A stretch of DNA of 64,000 bases from contig NZ_CP130630.1 in assembly GCF_030551255.1 (NCBI RefSeq), positions 372,001 through 436,000 of the forward strand, read 5' to 3'. Within the stretch, counting starts at the first letter, position 1. Each line of letters opens with the position of its first letter. The notes under the pieces were generated by a model. It saw nothing but the letters and a program-made list of their open reading frames with translations. It had not been told where the DNA came from and made no database searches. This document shows, piece after piece, positions 16,532 to 24,886 of the stretch. Position numbers and translations under genes: made by a program. The stretch comes from Streptomyces sp. NL15-2K (lineage in GTDB: Bacteria > Actinomycetota > Actinomycetes > Streptomycetales > Streptomycetaceae).

Positions 16532-16921
16532 GTGACTGCTCCCGTCTCGCACCAACCCCAAGGTGGATGGCGGGCGCACCCTCGACTGGGTGACTCGACC
16601 CGGCGCGCGATCTTCGAGAGCCTGGTGGCGGCCCCGAAGCCGGCGCGCGAGCCGGCCGACCTGCTGCCCGTCAGCCGCCCGGCGGTCTCCCAGCATCTGA
16701 AGGTGCTCAAGGAGGCCGGACTGGTGGCCGATCAGGCGGAGGGTACCCGGCGGGTGTACCGCGTCCAGCCCGCCGCGATCGCCGCGATGCGCGAGTACCT
16801 GGACCGGATGTGGGATCACGCACTGGCCGCTTTCGAGGCGGCCGTGGAGCAGGACGCCGAAGCGGATACGGAGCAGGACGCGACACAACCACCCGAGCCC
16901 GCGGAAGGACCGGAATCATGA
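16532..16921 (+). CDS. ArsR family transcriptional regulator
   Basis: A 129-residue winged-helix repressor: LGDSTRRAIFESLVAAPKPA, then the helix-turn-helix ADLLPVSRPAVSQHLKVLKE and the wing ADQAEGTRRVYRVQP. It lacks the Cys metal site of ArsR/SmtB sensors, so it is not a classical metal sensor. It overlaps the next gene by 4 bp (ATGA). Pairs of this ArsR type with SRPBCC proteins are common in actinobacteria, where the SRPBCC partner may bind the effector. The C-terminal 30 residues are acidic and probably disordered. Confidence 0.9.
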   Translation: MTAPVSHQPQGGWRAHPRLGDSTRRAIFESLVAAPKPAREPADLLPVSRPAVSQHLKVLKEAGLVADQAEGTRRVYRVQPAAIAAMREYLDRMWDHALAAFEAAVEQDAEADTEQDATQPPEPAEGPES

Positions 16922-17400
16922 GCGAGCCCACCCAGACGCAGGACACGGTACGCAAGACGGTCACTGTCGCCACCACACCTGAACGTGCGTTCGAGGTGTT
17001 CGCCGAGCGGTTCGGCAGCTGGTGGCCGAGGGAGTACCACATCGGCAAGGTCGACATGGCCGACTTCGTCGTCGAGCCCGAGGCCGGCGGACGCTGGTAC
17101 GAGGTCGGGGTCGACGGCTCCGAGTGCGACACCGGACGGGTGCTCGCGTACGAGCCGCCCGACCGACTCGTGCTGGCCTGGCACCTGGACGGAGAGTGGC
17201 AGTACGACCCTGACCCGGCGCACGCCAGCGAGGTCGAGGTGCGCTTCGTCGCCGAGGGCGAGGGACGTACCCGAGTGGAGCTCGAACACCGCCACTTCGA
17301 GCGCCACGGTGCCGGAGCGCCCGCGGTGCGCGGCGGCGTGGAGTCCCCGCGGGGCTGGGACTACTGCCTGGCCGCATACGCGGGCCGGTTCGCCGCGTAA
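16918..17400 (+). CDS. SRPBCC (AHSA1-like) domain protein
   Basis: A 160-residue START/AHSA1-fold protein: TVATTPERAFEVFAERFGSW at the start, VEPEAGGRWYEVG, GRVLAYEPPDRLVLAWHLD, and the final YCLAAYAGRFA helix. The fold makes a hydrophobic ligand pocket. It is translationally coupled to the ArsR gene, so it is probably part of the same ligand response. The ligand is unknown. Confidence 0.9.
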   Translation: MSEPTQTQDTVRKTVTVATTPERAFEVFAERFGSWWPREYHIGKVDMADFVVEPEAGGRWYEVGVDGSECDTGRVLAYEPPDRLVLAWHLDGEWQYDPDPAHASEVEVRFVAEGEGRTRVELEHRHFERHGAGAPAVRGGVESPRGWDYCLAAYAGRFAA

Positions 17401-17609
17401 CCGCCACTCGCGTCCAGCGGGAAGGGGGCGCGGGGAGGGGCCCGGACAGTTCGAGGAGGTCGGGCCCCTGCCCCGGGCAGCGGCGCTGTGTTGCGGGCCT
17501 CCGTGCCCAGTGCGACGGTGAACCAGGGGGCAATGCCGACGGCCTGGCAAGGGACAGCCTTGCAGGTGACGGCATCACGCGTCGATACACGGCTGAACCG
17601 CGCCTCACC

Positions 17610-17636
17610 ATTCATGGCGCCTGACACGCCATGAAT
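17610..17636. promoter_or_regulatory. Inverted repeat upstream of the subtilase cluster
   Basis: Perfect 10-bp arms ATTCATGGCG/CGCCATGAAT flank 7 bp. The repeat ends 50 bp before the protease start codon and lies in the only sizeable spacer before the cluster, so it is a candidate operator or leader hairpin. Confidence 0.55.
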
Positions 17637-17686
17637 CGACGCGCGTCCACCAACCGGGTCAAGCGCAAGAGAAAACGGGAAATTCA

Positions 17687-19021
17687 ATGGCGAACGGACC
17701 CATGGACAGGCGCGCCTTCGGCGAGCGGCCCTATCAGCCCAATGGCCCTGTCCCGGGCCAGGGTGCGGAGTACACCGGTCGGTACGTGATCCTGCTCGAC
17801 CTGAGTAACCAGGAGAGCGCGCTGAACGCACTACGTTCCGCCGCCGACATCGCGTCCGTCGAACGTGTCCGAGGAACCGAGGCCACGAACGTCGCCGAAC
17901 TCCTCGAACGCCCCGACGTCTCGGTGCACTTCGAGGAACTCGGCGTCGCCGTGGTCGAAGTACGGCCCGAACGGCGTCACGCGCTGGTGACCGCGGCGGA
18001 GACGGAGCCCTCGATCATCGCGGCGGAGCCGGAGCGCCTGGTCTACGCCTCGCCGATCACCGCCCCGACGCAGGCACCGACCGAGTTCTACCCGGCGTAC
18101 CGCAGCGACGAGGACGTGGTCGCCCGCCACACCAGAGCCGAAATGGCCGCCGCACAGGGCCCTGCGTGGGACGAGCAGAGGTGCACCTGGGGCCTGCAGG
18201 CCATCCGGGCCAACCTGTCCCCGCTGACCGGGCGCGATGTGAGGATCGCCGTTCTCGACACCGGCGTGGACACCAGCCACCCGGACCTGGCCGGACGCAT
18301 CGAGACAGCGGCCTCGTTCGTGCCCGGGGAGGCCGTCGAGGACCGCCACGGCCACGGCACGCACTGCATCGGCACCGCCGCCGGTCCGGCCAACCCGCAG
18401 CAGGGACCCCGCTACGGCGTTGCCTGCGAAGCCCGGATCCTCGCGGCCAAGGTGCTCAACAACGCGGGCATGGGTACCGACGGCCAGATCCTGGCGGGCA
18501 TGGCCTGGGCCGTCGCGCACGGCGCGCGGGTGGTCTCCATGTCGCTCGGCGCCCCGGTCCGACAGGGTGAGCTCTTCCCGCAGACGTACGAGAAGCTGGC
18601 CCGGCGCATGCTGGAGCGCGGCACGGTGATCGTCGCAGCCGCCGGCAACGACAGCGGTCGGCCCCCGCGCGTCGAGCCCGTCAGCCGACCCGCCAACTGC
18701 CCCTCCATCGTCGCCGTGGCCGCGCTCGACAAGGCGATCACGCCGTCGTTCTTCTCCAACGGCGGCATCAACGGCCAGGGCGGCGAGATCAACATCGCCG
18801 CGCCCGGCAGGGACGTGCGCTCGGCCGCCCTCGGCGGCGGCTACCAGAGCCTGAGCGGCACCAGCATGGCCACGCCACACGTCGCGGGTGCCCTCGCACT
18901 GCTCGCCCAGGCGAACCCCAACGCTTCCGCGTTCGACCTGATCGCCAGTCTGCTGTCCGGGGCGTTCCCGCTGGCGCAGCCCGTCCAGGACGTCGGCGCG
19001 GGCCTGCTCCAGGTCCCGTGA
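17687..19021 (+). CDS. S8 family subtilisin-like protease without signal peptide
   Basis: A 444-residue subtilase. The catalytic triad is Asp191 (VLDTGVDTSHPD), His223 (DRHGHGTHC) and Ser393 (LSGTSMATPH), with oxyanion Asn321 (AAAGND). Residues 30-120 form an N-terminal domain with an I9-propeptide-like pattern (VILLDLSNQESALNALRSAA ... SIIAAEPERLVY). No signal peptide is present, so it should act in the cytoplasm or leave by another route. The stop overlaps a downstream gene by 4 bp (GTGA). It heads a cluster of unusual small and helical proteins and probably processes one of them. Confidence 0.92.
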   Translation: MANGPMDRRAFGERPYQPNGPVPGQGAEYTGRYVILLDLSNQESALNALRSAADIASVERVRGTEATNVAELLERPDVSVHFEELGVAVVEVRPERRHALVTAAETEPSIIAAEPERLVYASPITAPTQAPTEFYPAYRSDEDVVARHTRAEMAAAQGPAWDEQRCTWGLQAIRANLSPLTGRDVRIAVLDTGVDTSHPDLAGRIETAASFVPGEAVEDRHGHGTHCIGTAAGPANPQQGPRYGVACEARILAAKVLNNAGMGTDGQILAGMAWAVAHGARVVSMSLGAPVRQGELFPQTYEKLARRMLERGTVIVAAAGNDSGRPPRVEPVSRPANCPSIVAVAALDKAITPSFFSNGGINGQGGEINIAAPGRDVRSAALGGGYQSLSGTSMATPHVAGALALLAQANPNASAFDLIASLLSGAFPLAQPVQDVGAGLLQVP

Positions 19022-19266
19022 GCGAATCGTCCCAGTCCGCGCCGGTCGGGGTCGTCCTCGCGGTCGATCCCGACCGGTTCGCGGAGGTGGTCGAGGCCCT
19101 GCGGCGGGCCGGTCTGACGGTCACGGGCGAGCAGCCGATCCTGGGCACGCTCTCCGGCACGGTGGCGGAGGACCGGATACCGGCCCTGGAGGCGGTGGAC
19201 GGTGTCGACTCCGTCGACCGGGATCGCGGTGTTCGACTCCCCCCGCCGGACTCCCCGATCCAGTAA
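19018..19266 (+). CDS. 82-residue protein resembling a free-standing subtilase propeptide
   Basis: The 82-residue product has a beta-alpha-beta-beta-alpha-beta layout: VGVVLAVD, then FAEVVEALRRAGLTVTGEQP, ILGTLSGTVAE, IPALEAVDGVDSVDRDR. This is the pattern of inhibitor I9/propeptide domains, which fold subtilases and inhibit them. Its GTG overlaps the protease stop codon, so the two are made together. A role as a trans-acting chaperone or inhibitor of the protease is inferred. No signal peptide. Confidence 0.7.
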   Translation: MSESSQSAPVGVVLAVDPDRFAEVVEALRRAGLTVTGEQPILGTLSGTVAEDRIPALEAVDGVDSVDRDRGVRLPPPDSPIQ

Positions 19267-19270
19267 GCCC

Positions 19271-19306
19271 GAGGAACGCCCCGTCCCTGAGCCCGGGGCG
19301 TTCCTC
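19271..19306 (+). terminator. Perfect hairpin between the mini-inhibitor and peptide genes
   Basis: Perfect 13-bp arms (left GAGGAACGCCCCG) enclose a 10-nt loop 4 bp after a stop codon. It ends 38 bp before the peptide start codon. It can terminate or attenuate transcription, or protect a processed end, so the downstream peptide may be made at a different level from the protease. Confidence 0.75.
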
Positions 19307-19344
19307 CTACGAAGGTTCATGGCGAACCCCGAGGAGATGGTCGT

Positions 19345-19533
19345 ATGCCTTCCACTGACAAGGCGATCGAGGAACTCACCGGCATCCGGAGCATCGACGT
19401 CGAGGCGGCACTCGACCCCGCCGAAGCTGACGGCGTCTACCGCGACAGCCGGGAATGCGCCGCGCTTTCGCTCCTCTCCGGAGACATCGAACTGCTGCTG
19501 TCGCCGCCGACCCCCCGCCCCAAGAAGCGCTGA
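19345..19533 (+). CDS. 62-residue peptide, candidate protease substrate or precursor
   Basis: A short acidic peptide with a predicted central helix (AIEELTGIRSIDVEAALDPA), one Cys (Cys38), a hydrophobic ALSLLSGDIELLL stretch and a basic tail PRPKKR. It has no signal peptide. The ATG is 8 bp after GAGGAG, a better ribosome binding site than those of its neighbours. Placed after a strong hairpin in a protease cluster, it could be a RiPP-like precursor, a processed signal, or a small partner protein. I do not recognise a family. Confidence 0.6.
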   Translation: MPSTDKAIEELTGIRSIDVEAALDPAEADGVYRDSRECAALSLLSGDIELLLSPPTPRPKKR

Positions 19534-19555
19534 GCGAGCCGACGGGAGCAGCTGA

Positions 19556-20266
19556 ATGGAGCAGTCAGGCACTTCGGCCCTCTTGCGGGGCGCTGTGCAG
19601 GACCTCGCGTCCGACGTGGTCTCCGCCCTCCGCGGCGGAGACCACGTCCGGGTGTCCGGCACCGGCGGCGTGGACGGCCTCGCGGGAGGCCTCGGCCTCG
19701 CGGCCGTACGCGTGATGGGAGCAGACCTGCTGCTGCCGCACATCCTCTCCCACACCGCGCCCGCTCCGGAGGCGCTCACCGTGTTCCGGCAGACCGTGGA
19801 GACCTTCCCGCCCCGTGCCGACGCGGCCCCCACCGTCGTGTGGAGCCACTGGGCCATGAGCCGCACGCTGCGGCGCCTCGATGCGCCCCTGACCGGCTCA
19901 CCCGCAGGTGACGAGGGCGCGGAACCCGACGCCGGCTGGCTCGACGGGGCGACCTGGCAGTTCCTGACGCATCAGCTCGCCGTCCTGGCTCCTCTCGCGG
20001 TGCCCGGTGAGGACTGCGCGGTGGCCCGCGCGGCCCGGCGCCGCCCGGTCGATGTCGCCCGGGGCTTCGTACGGGCGGTGCGCCGCAGGGACTGGCAGCA
20101 GGCCGCCGGGGCCGGACGCTGGCTGACCCTGCTGGACGGCGTGCCGGAGGAACTGGGTCTGGAGACCGGGCTGGACTTCGTGGAGCTGATGGGCGACAGC
20201 GACCCGCGCGTCGCCCTCCAGGTGGAGGCGGCGCGGGCGATGCGGTGGGCCGGAGCGGTCGTATGA
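19556..20266 (+). CDS. Helical protein of unknown function in the subtilase cluster
   Basis: A 236-residue, Ala/Leu-rich, largely helical cytosolic protein with no signal peptide or membrane segment. Notable stretches are GDHVRVSGTGGVDGLAGGLG, TVVWSHWAMSRTLRRLD and DVARGFVRAVRRRDWQQAAG. I do not recognise its family. Its stop overlaps the next start (ATGA), so it is translated with the two paralogues that follow and may act with them. Confidence 0.72.
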   Translation: MEQSGTSALLRGAVQDLASDVVSALRGGDHVRVSGTGGVDGLAGGLGLAAVRVMGADLLLPHILSHTAPAPEALTVFRQTVETFPPRADAAPTVVWSHWAMSRTLRRLDAPLTGSPAGDEGAEPDAGWLDGATWQFLTHQLAVLAPLAVPGEDCAVARAARRRPVDVARGFVRAVRRRDWQQAAGAGRWLTLLDGVPEELGLETGLDFVELMGDSDPRVALQVEAARAMRWAGAVV

Positions 20267-21228
20267 CCGCCGTGGACGTCCGGAAGATCCGCGAGGTGGA
20301 GGTCGCCGCGCTCGCCTGGTTGTCGGCGCACCGCGGCGACTTCGCGCTGGGGGAGGAAGCGCTCACCGTCGACGGCCAGGTCGACCTCACGTGGAAACCG
20401 CTCGGGGAACTGGCCCAGACCTGCGCGAGCATACGTCTGCACACCGCGCCGTCGGACCCGCTGCACGCGTGCGTGTCCGACCTGTTGAGGTTCGCCTGGC
20501 AGCAGACCGGCCGGGGCGAGCTGTTCCTGCGCCTCCAGAGGCTGGAGCCCTTCGCGACGTACCCGCTGGAGGTGTACTCCGTCTTCGCCGCTGCCGGGCT
20601 GCGGCATGACGGGTACGAGGCCGCCGCCGCCACGGTGGCCCGCACCCGCGGCTGGCGGCTCACCGAGCAGGAACCGACCCGCCGGCTCGGCGTACTGCGC
20701 GCCGAGCGGCGCAGCGGGATATACCGGCCGGAGCGGTCCGCGCAGGCGCTGCGGCGCACCTGGCTGGGCGGCCGGCCGGAACCGTGGACGTTCGAGCGCT
20801 CCTCCGGGTACGCGCTCACCCACGTCGTCTTCCACCTCACCGACTGGGGCCGCACCGCCGAGCGCGTCCCCGCGGACCTGGCCGCCTACCTGGCCGACTG
20901 GCTGCCGCCGTGGCTCGACACCTGCCTGGACGCCGGGATGTGGGACCTGGGCTGCGAACTGCTGGTCGTGGCCGCAAGCATCCCGGTCCCGCCCGACTCC
21001 GGGATGCTTCAGGACGCCTGGACCCGGATCGCGCGGGCGCAGTACGAGTGGGGCGCGCTCCCCGCGGAAGACGTGGGCGCGGTCCCCGAGCCGGACTTCG
21101 TCCACTGCTATCACTCCACCCTGATGGCCGCCTTCGCGGCGGCACTGACCGCCAAGCGCCTCACCGGCGACGAAGACTCCGCCGGCGCCGTGCAGAGCCG
21201 GTACGGGGAACAAGGAGTGCCCGGATGA
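20263..21228 (+). CDS. Helical-toroid-like protein A with THVVFHLTDWG motif
   Basis: A 321-residue protein, paralogue of the next gene product. Shared features: an N-terminal ALAWLSAHR helix, KPLGELA, a central EPWT, the motif LTHVVFHLTDWG with two His four residues apart, YLADWLPPWLD, ELLVVAA, a WGALPA turn and a late YHSTLMAAFA. The repeated helices and the Gly-Ala/Met-Pro turns resemble alpha/alpha-toroid enzymes. The HxxxH pair could bind metal or act in catalysis. It may correspond to an uncharacterised DUF family (possibly DUF6895), which I cannot confirm. Overlaps both neighbours by 4 bp. Confidence 0.75.
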   Translation: MTAVDVRKIREVEVAALAWLSAHRGDFALGEEALTVDGQVDLTWKPLGELAQTCASIRLHTAPSDPLHACVSDLLRFAWQQTGRGELFLRLQRLEPFATYPLEVYSVFAAAGLRHDGYEAAAATVARTRGWRLTEQEPTRRLGVLRAERRSGIYRPERSAQALRRTWLGGRPEPWTFERSSGYALTHVVFHLTDWGRTAERVPADLAAYLADWLPPWLDTCLDAGMWDLGCELLVVAASIPVPPDSGMLQDAWTRIARAQYEWGALPAEDVGAVPEPDFVHCYHSTLMAAFAAALTAKRLTGDEDSAGAVQSRYGEQGVPG

Positions 21229-22145
21229 CCGACACCCGTCTGATGCACACCGTCGGCGTCCGCGCCCTGGAATGGCTGTGGGCCCATCGCGACGGATTCC
21301 GCCTGCAGCCCGATATCGATCCGGACGTGGGTTTCCTGGAGCGTTTCAAACCGGTCGGCGAACTGGCGCTGATCTGCAGGGTCCTGTTCCGCGAGGGAGT
21401 GGCCGGATCGCGACAGGCCGAACTGGCGCGTCGGCTGCTGGACCACACCTGGCGGCACACACTGGACGGTGGCCGCATGCTGGTACGCGGCCAGCGCATC
21501 GAGCCGCTCTCGCCCATCCCGTTCGAGGTGTACCTCCCCTACAAGGAACTCGGGTACAGCGAGCCCGAGGTGGAGCGTTCCGCCGCCCTCTGCCACCGGC
21601 TGACCAGTTGGACATCCCTCGAGCTGTACCCGAACCGACGCCTCGGCCTGTCCGCGTTCCAGCGCCGCTTCGGCCTCACGCCCCGCCCGCCCGAGGCGGA
21701 CCTCGTCGGCGCGACCTGGCTGGCCCGCACGCCCGAGCCCTGGACGGTCTCCGGGCACATCGCCTACGACCTCACCCACACGGTGTTCCACCTCACCGAC
21801 TGGGGAGAGCGCCCCGCCGGCCTGCCGCCGGACATCGCCGACTACCTCGCCACGTGGCTGCCGGTCTGGCTCGACGACTGGCTGGACCTCAAGCGCTGGG
21901 ACCTGCTCGGCGAACTCCTCGTCGTCGACGCCTGTCTGCCCCGCCCCACCCTCGACGAGCGGGCCTGGGAGGGCTTCGCCGCCGCGCAGCAGCCCGACGG
22001 TGCCATGCCGGCCGTGCGGGCCATGCCCGAGGGCGAGCCCGACGAGGTGTTCGACATCGTCTACCACCCGACGCTGGTCGCCGCCTTCGCTTCCGTACTG
22101 GCCACCTCTCGCGCCCTGACCGGGCTGGCGCACGCTTCCTCATGA
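21225..22145 (+). CDS. Helical-toroid-like protein B with THTVFHLTDWG motif
   Basis: A 306-residue paralogue of the preceding protein: ALEWLWAHRDGF, KPVGELALICRVLF, EPWTVSGHIAYDLTHTVFHL, YLATWLPVWLDDWLD, GELLVVDA, a DGAMPA turn and YHPTLVAAFA are shared. The central region between residues 60 and 160 diverges more. Both copies keep every His of the shared motif, so both are probably active. Overlaps the neighbours by 4 bp on each side. Function unknown. Confidence 0.75.
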   Translation: MTDTRLMHTVGVRALEWLWAHRDGFRLQPDIDPDVGFLERFKPVGELALICRVLFREGVAGSRQAELARRLLDHTWRHTLDGGRMLVRGQRIEPLSPIPFEVYLPYKELGYSEPEVERSAALCHRLTSWTSLELYPNRRLGLSAFQRRFGLTPRPPEADLVGATWLARTPEPWTVSGHIAYDLTHTVFHLTDWGERPAGLPPDIADYLATWLPVWLDDWLDLKRWDLLGELLVVDACLPRPTLDERAWEGFAAAQQPDGAMPAVRAMPEGEPDEVFDIVYHPTLVAAFASVLATSRALTGLAHASS

Positions 22146-23275
22146 CCGGCCGGACCGCGCACTGGCCGGGCGAGCCACAGGACGGGGAGGACTTCCGGAC
22201 GGTCGACCCCCTCGACTCCCTCGACGCCGACGGCGCCCGTACGGCCGGCGGCCCTTACAGCGAGGAACTGCGCCGGCGGCTGGAGGCGGCCGTGGACGCC
22301 GCCGACGCACCCGACGTCGTCTTCGCCGTCTCCCGGCACGGCCGCCGCACGATCCACTGTGGCGGCACCGCCCCGCCCTCGCCGATCCCCCGCCAGGACC
22401 TGCGCTACGAACTCGGTTCGGCCTCGAAGACGTTCACCGGACTGCTGCTGGCCCTGCTGATCCGGCGCGGCCTGCTGTCCGGGGGCGAGCCGGCCACCGC
22501 CTGCCTGGACCCGGCCCGCAGGACCGACGCGACGCCGGTGACGCTCGCGCACCTCATCACCCACACGTCCGGACTGCCCACTCTGCCGCCCGGCTTCCTC
22601 GTCCGCGGCCTGCCCGCCTGGCGCACCAACCCCTACGGCCGCTTCCCCGCCGCGCAGGTGATCGACGCCTTCCTGCGGCATCACCCGAGGCACCGGCCCG
22701 GCACCCGGTGGCGGTACTCCAACTTCGGGGTCGCCGTACTCGGTCACGCCGTCGCGGCGGCGACCGGCACGGCGTGGGAGGACCTGCTCACCGAGCACGT
22801 CCTGCGTCCGCTCGCCCTGAGCGACACCGCCCTGCGGGCCCGGGGCCCGGACACCGACGCCGCGGGGCACGGCAAGGACGGCCGCACGCCCGTCCCCGCC
22901 TTCGACGCCGGCGGCTTCCAGGCGGCGGGTGCCGTCCGGGCCACCCCGCAGGACCTGCTCACCTTCCTCGAAGCCCACCTCGACCCGTCCGGCTCACCCC
23001 TGGCCGGCTCGCCCCTGGCCGGTGCGCTGCGGTCGGTGCGCACGCCGGTGCTCCGACGTGGTCTGGGGCACCGTCACATGCACACCGTGGCGTGGTTCCG
23101 GCACCCCACCGGCGCCGGGCCGATGTACTTCCACGGCGGGGCCACCCTCGGCCAGCAGGCGTTCCTGGGCTTCCGGCCCGACACCGGCACGGCCCTGGCG
23201 GCGCTGTGCACCCGCCGCTTCCGCGCCGGTGATCCGTTCGTCGCCACCGCTTACGCGCTCCTCGCGGAGGAGTAA
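22142..23275 (+). CDS. Class C beta-lactamase-like serine hydrolase
   Basis: This 377-residue protein has the serine beta-lactamase/DD-peptidase fold: Ser93-x-x-Lys96 (GSASKTFTG), the Tyr motif YSNFG, HTSGLP and the third motif HGGATLG. There is no signal peptide, so it probably acts in the cytoplasm as an esterase, amidase or peptidase rather than as a lactamase. It ends the overlapping gene run and faces a strong terminator. A short in-frame repeat (SPLAG twice) lies near residue 283. Confidence 0.88.
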   Translation: MTGRTAHWPGEPQDGEDFRTVDPLDSLDADGARTAGGPYSEELRRRLEAAVDAADAPDVVFAVSRHGRRTIHCGGTAPPSPIPRQDLRYELGSASKTFTGLLLALLIRRGLLSGGEPATACLDPARRTDATPVTLAHLITHTSGLPTLPPGFLVRGLPAWRTNPYGRFPAAQVIDAFLRHHPRHRPGTRWRYSNFGVAVLGHAVAAATGTAWEDLLTEHVLRPLALSDTALRARGPDTDAAGHGKDGRTPVPAFDAGGFQAAGAVRATPQDLLTFLEAHLDPSGSPLAGSPLAGALRSVRTPVLRRGLGHRHMHTVAWFRHPTGAGPMYFHGGATLGQQAFLGFRPDTGTALAALCTRRFRAGDPFVATAYALLAEE

Positions 23276-23295
23276 CAGGGGATCGGGAGCGGACA

Positions 23296-23318
23296 GTGCG
23301 GGAGCGTCGCCCCCGCAC
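23296..23318. terminator. Terminator hairpin between convergent genes
   Basis: Arms GTGCGGG/CCCGCAC, extended inward by further complementary bases, lie 20 bp after the hydrolase stop and 20 bp before the end of the convergent protease gene. It probably terminates both transcripts. Confidence 0.65.
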
Positions 23319-23337
23319 CGCAAGAGCCGTACGTCTC

Positions 23338-24714
23338 CTACATCCGCTGCCACAGCGCCGGAGTGCCGTTCGGCGACCACGCGCCCTGTGCCTGGTGGGT
23401 CTGCAGGCACTGGTAGCGCACACCCTCGTGGGTCACCGTGGCCCCGACCTCGTAGACCCGGCCGGCGGCCCAGGCGCCCGCCGTCCCGTTGTCCTGCGGA
23501 GCGGGCGTGTCGGTCTGGGTGGACGCGGTCTTCAGGATGAGTCCGAAGTCGCTGAGAATCGGGTTGACCGGCTGGTAGAACGTCGTCCCGCCGCTGGTGC
23601 AGTCGCCCGATCCGCCGGAGGTGACGCCCTGGGCCTGGGCACCGGCGACGTACGGGCCGCCGGAGTCGCCCGGTTCGGCGCACACCGTGGTCTGGGTCAG
23701 ACCGTCGACGGTGCCCTGCGGGTAGCTGACACTCGTGTCGTGCTGTTCGATGACGCCGCAGCGCCATCCGGTGGTGGAGCCGGAGCGGCAGACCGACGCC
23801 CCGACGAGCGCCTGGGCCGAGCCGGCGACCTGCGTCCTCTGACCGCCCTCGCCCTTGACGTCGGCCGTGGCGGTCCAGTTGCTGTTGACGCCCACCCAGG
23901 CCATGTCCTTGCCGGGGAACGTTGACGCCTGGAACGTGCCCTGCTCGGCCATGTTGAAGCCCGTGGTCCGCGCTCCGGCCCTGCCGCAGTGGCCCGCGGT
24001 GGCGAAGCCCTGCTGCTGGTCCTTGGTGACGGAGAAGCCGACGGAGCAGCGGGCGGTGCCATTGATGTAGTAGGCGTCACCGCCGACGATGTCCGTCAGC
24101 AGCCGGGGCCGGTCCGCCGACACCCGGACGGCCACGCCCCGGCCCTGGACGCCGGCGTCCTTGATGAAGGCGGTGGCGGCCGACTTCTTCGTCGCCTGGA
24201 CGACGACCCGGTTCGTCGGCACGTCGACGTACCAGACCGGCGTCTCGCGGGTCCTGACGCGTACGGCGGCGAGGTCCAGCTTCTCCTTGACGGCCTGAAG
24301 GGTCCTCAACGGCGTCTTGACGACCGCGGCCTTCGCGCCCTGGGCCCGGATGGCGGGCACGTCCGCGGCGTCGGTGGTCGCCACGGTGAGCTCCGCGGAG
24401 GTAGCCCCGCGCACCCAGGCTCCGGCGAAGTGCCCGCCCAGGGCGTTGCGGAGGCGGCCCGCGCGGGTGCCCGCCTCGGCCTCGTTGACCAACCGGGTGA
24501 CCGCCTGCGACGGCGTCAGCCTCAGGTCGCGTTCCATCGCCCGCAGCACCTGAGCCGACGGTTTGTCGGCGCCGAGCGTCTGGGCCGCGGTGGGCGGGGG
24601 CCCCGGCGCGGGTGGCGGCTCGGCCGCCGCGACCGCGGGGATCCCGGCGAGGACGAGGGTGCCGAGTGCGGCCAGAGCGGCGTGGCGCGTGCCCGCGGCA
24701 TGTCTGCCGACCAT
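23338..24714 (-). CDS. Streptogrisin C-like secreted serine protease with chitin-binding-type domain
   Basis: A 458-residue S1-family preproprotease. A signal peptide covers about residues 1-31, an alpha-lytic-type propeptide 50-205, and the mature domain starts near IVGGDAYYIN. The triad is His242 (TAGHC), Asp270 (GKDMAW) and Ser351 (GDSGGP). A Pro/Thr linker and a C-terminal CBM5/12-like module (WAAGRVYEVGATVTHEG ... WSPNGTPALWQ) complete it, as in streptogrisin C. It should be secreted and tethered to chitin or a similar polymer. AGGAGG is 8 bp before the ATG. Confidence 0.93.
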   Translation of the reverse strand: MVGRHAAGTRHAALAALGTLVLAGIPAVAAAEPPPAPGPPPTAAQTLGADKPSAQVLRAMERDLRLTPSQAVTRLVNEAEAGTRAGRLRNALGGHFAGAWVRGATSAELTVATTDAADVPAIRAQGAKAAVVKTPLRTLQAVKEKLDLAAVRVRTRETPVWYVDVPTNRVVVQATKKSAATAFIKDAGVQGRGVAVRVSADRPRLLTDIVGGDAYYINGTARCSVGFSVTKDQQQGFATAGHCGRAGARTTGFNMAEQGTFQASTFPGKDMAWVGVNSNWTATADVKGEGGQRTQVAGSAQALVGASVCRSGSTTGWRCGVIEQHDTSVSYPQGTVDGLTQTTVCAEPGDSGGPYVAGAQAQGVTSGGSGDCTSGGTTFYQPVNPILSDFGLILKTASTQTDTPAPQDNGTAGAWAAGRVYEVGATVTHEGVRYQCLQTHQAQGAWSPNGTPALWQRM

Positions 24715-24886
24715 GCGGTGTACCTCCTACTGAGTACGGGTGAGACTGTGGCGAAGCCATAGGCGGCCTTGCCGGAAAGGCCCTGAACGATGTCAAAGGC
24801 CATGGTCTTTCGCGCTTTGGGGGACGCCGGGGGTGCCATGTGCAGTACGGCGACGGGCCTCGCGGCCGGGGAGCCGACGCGGCGTC

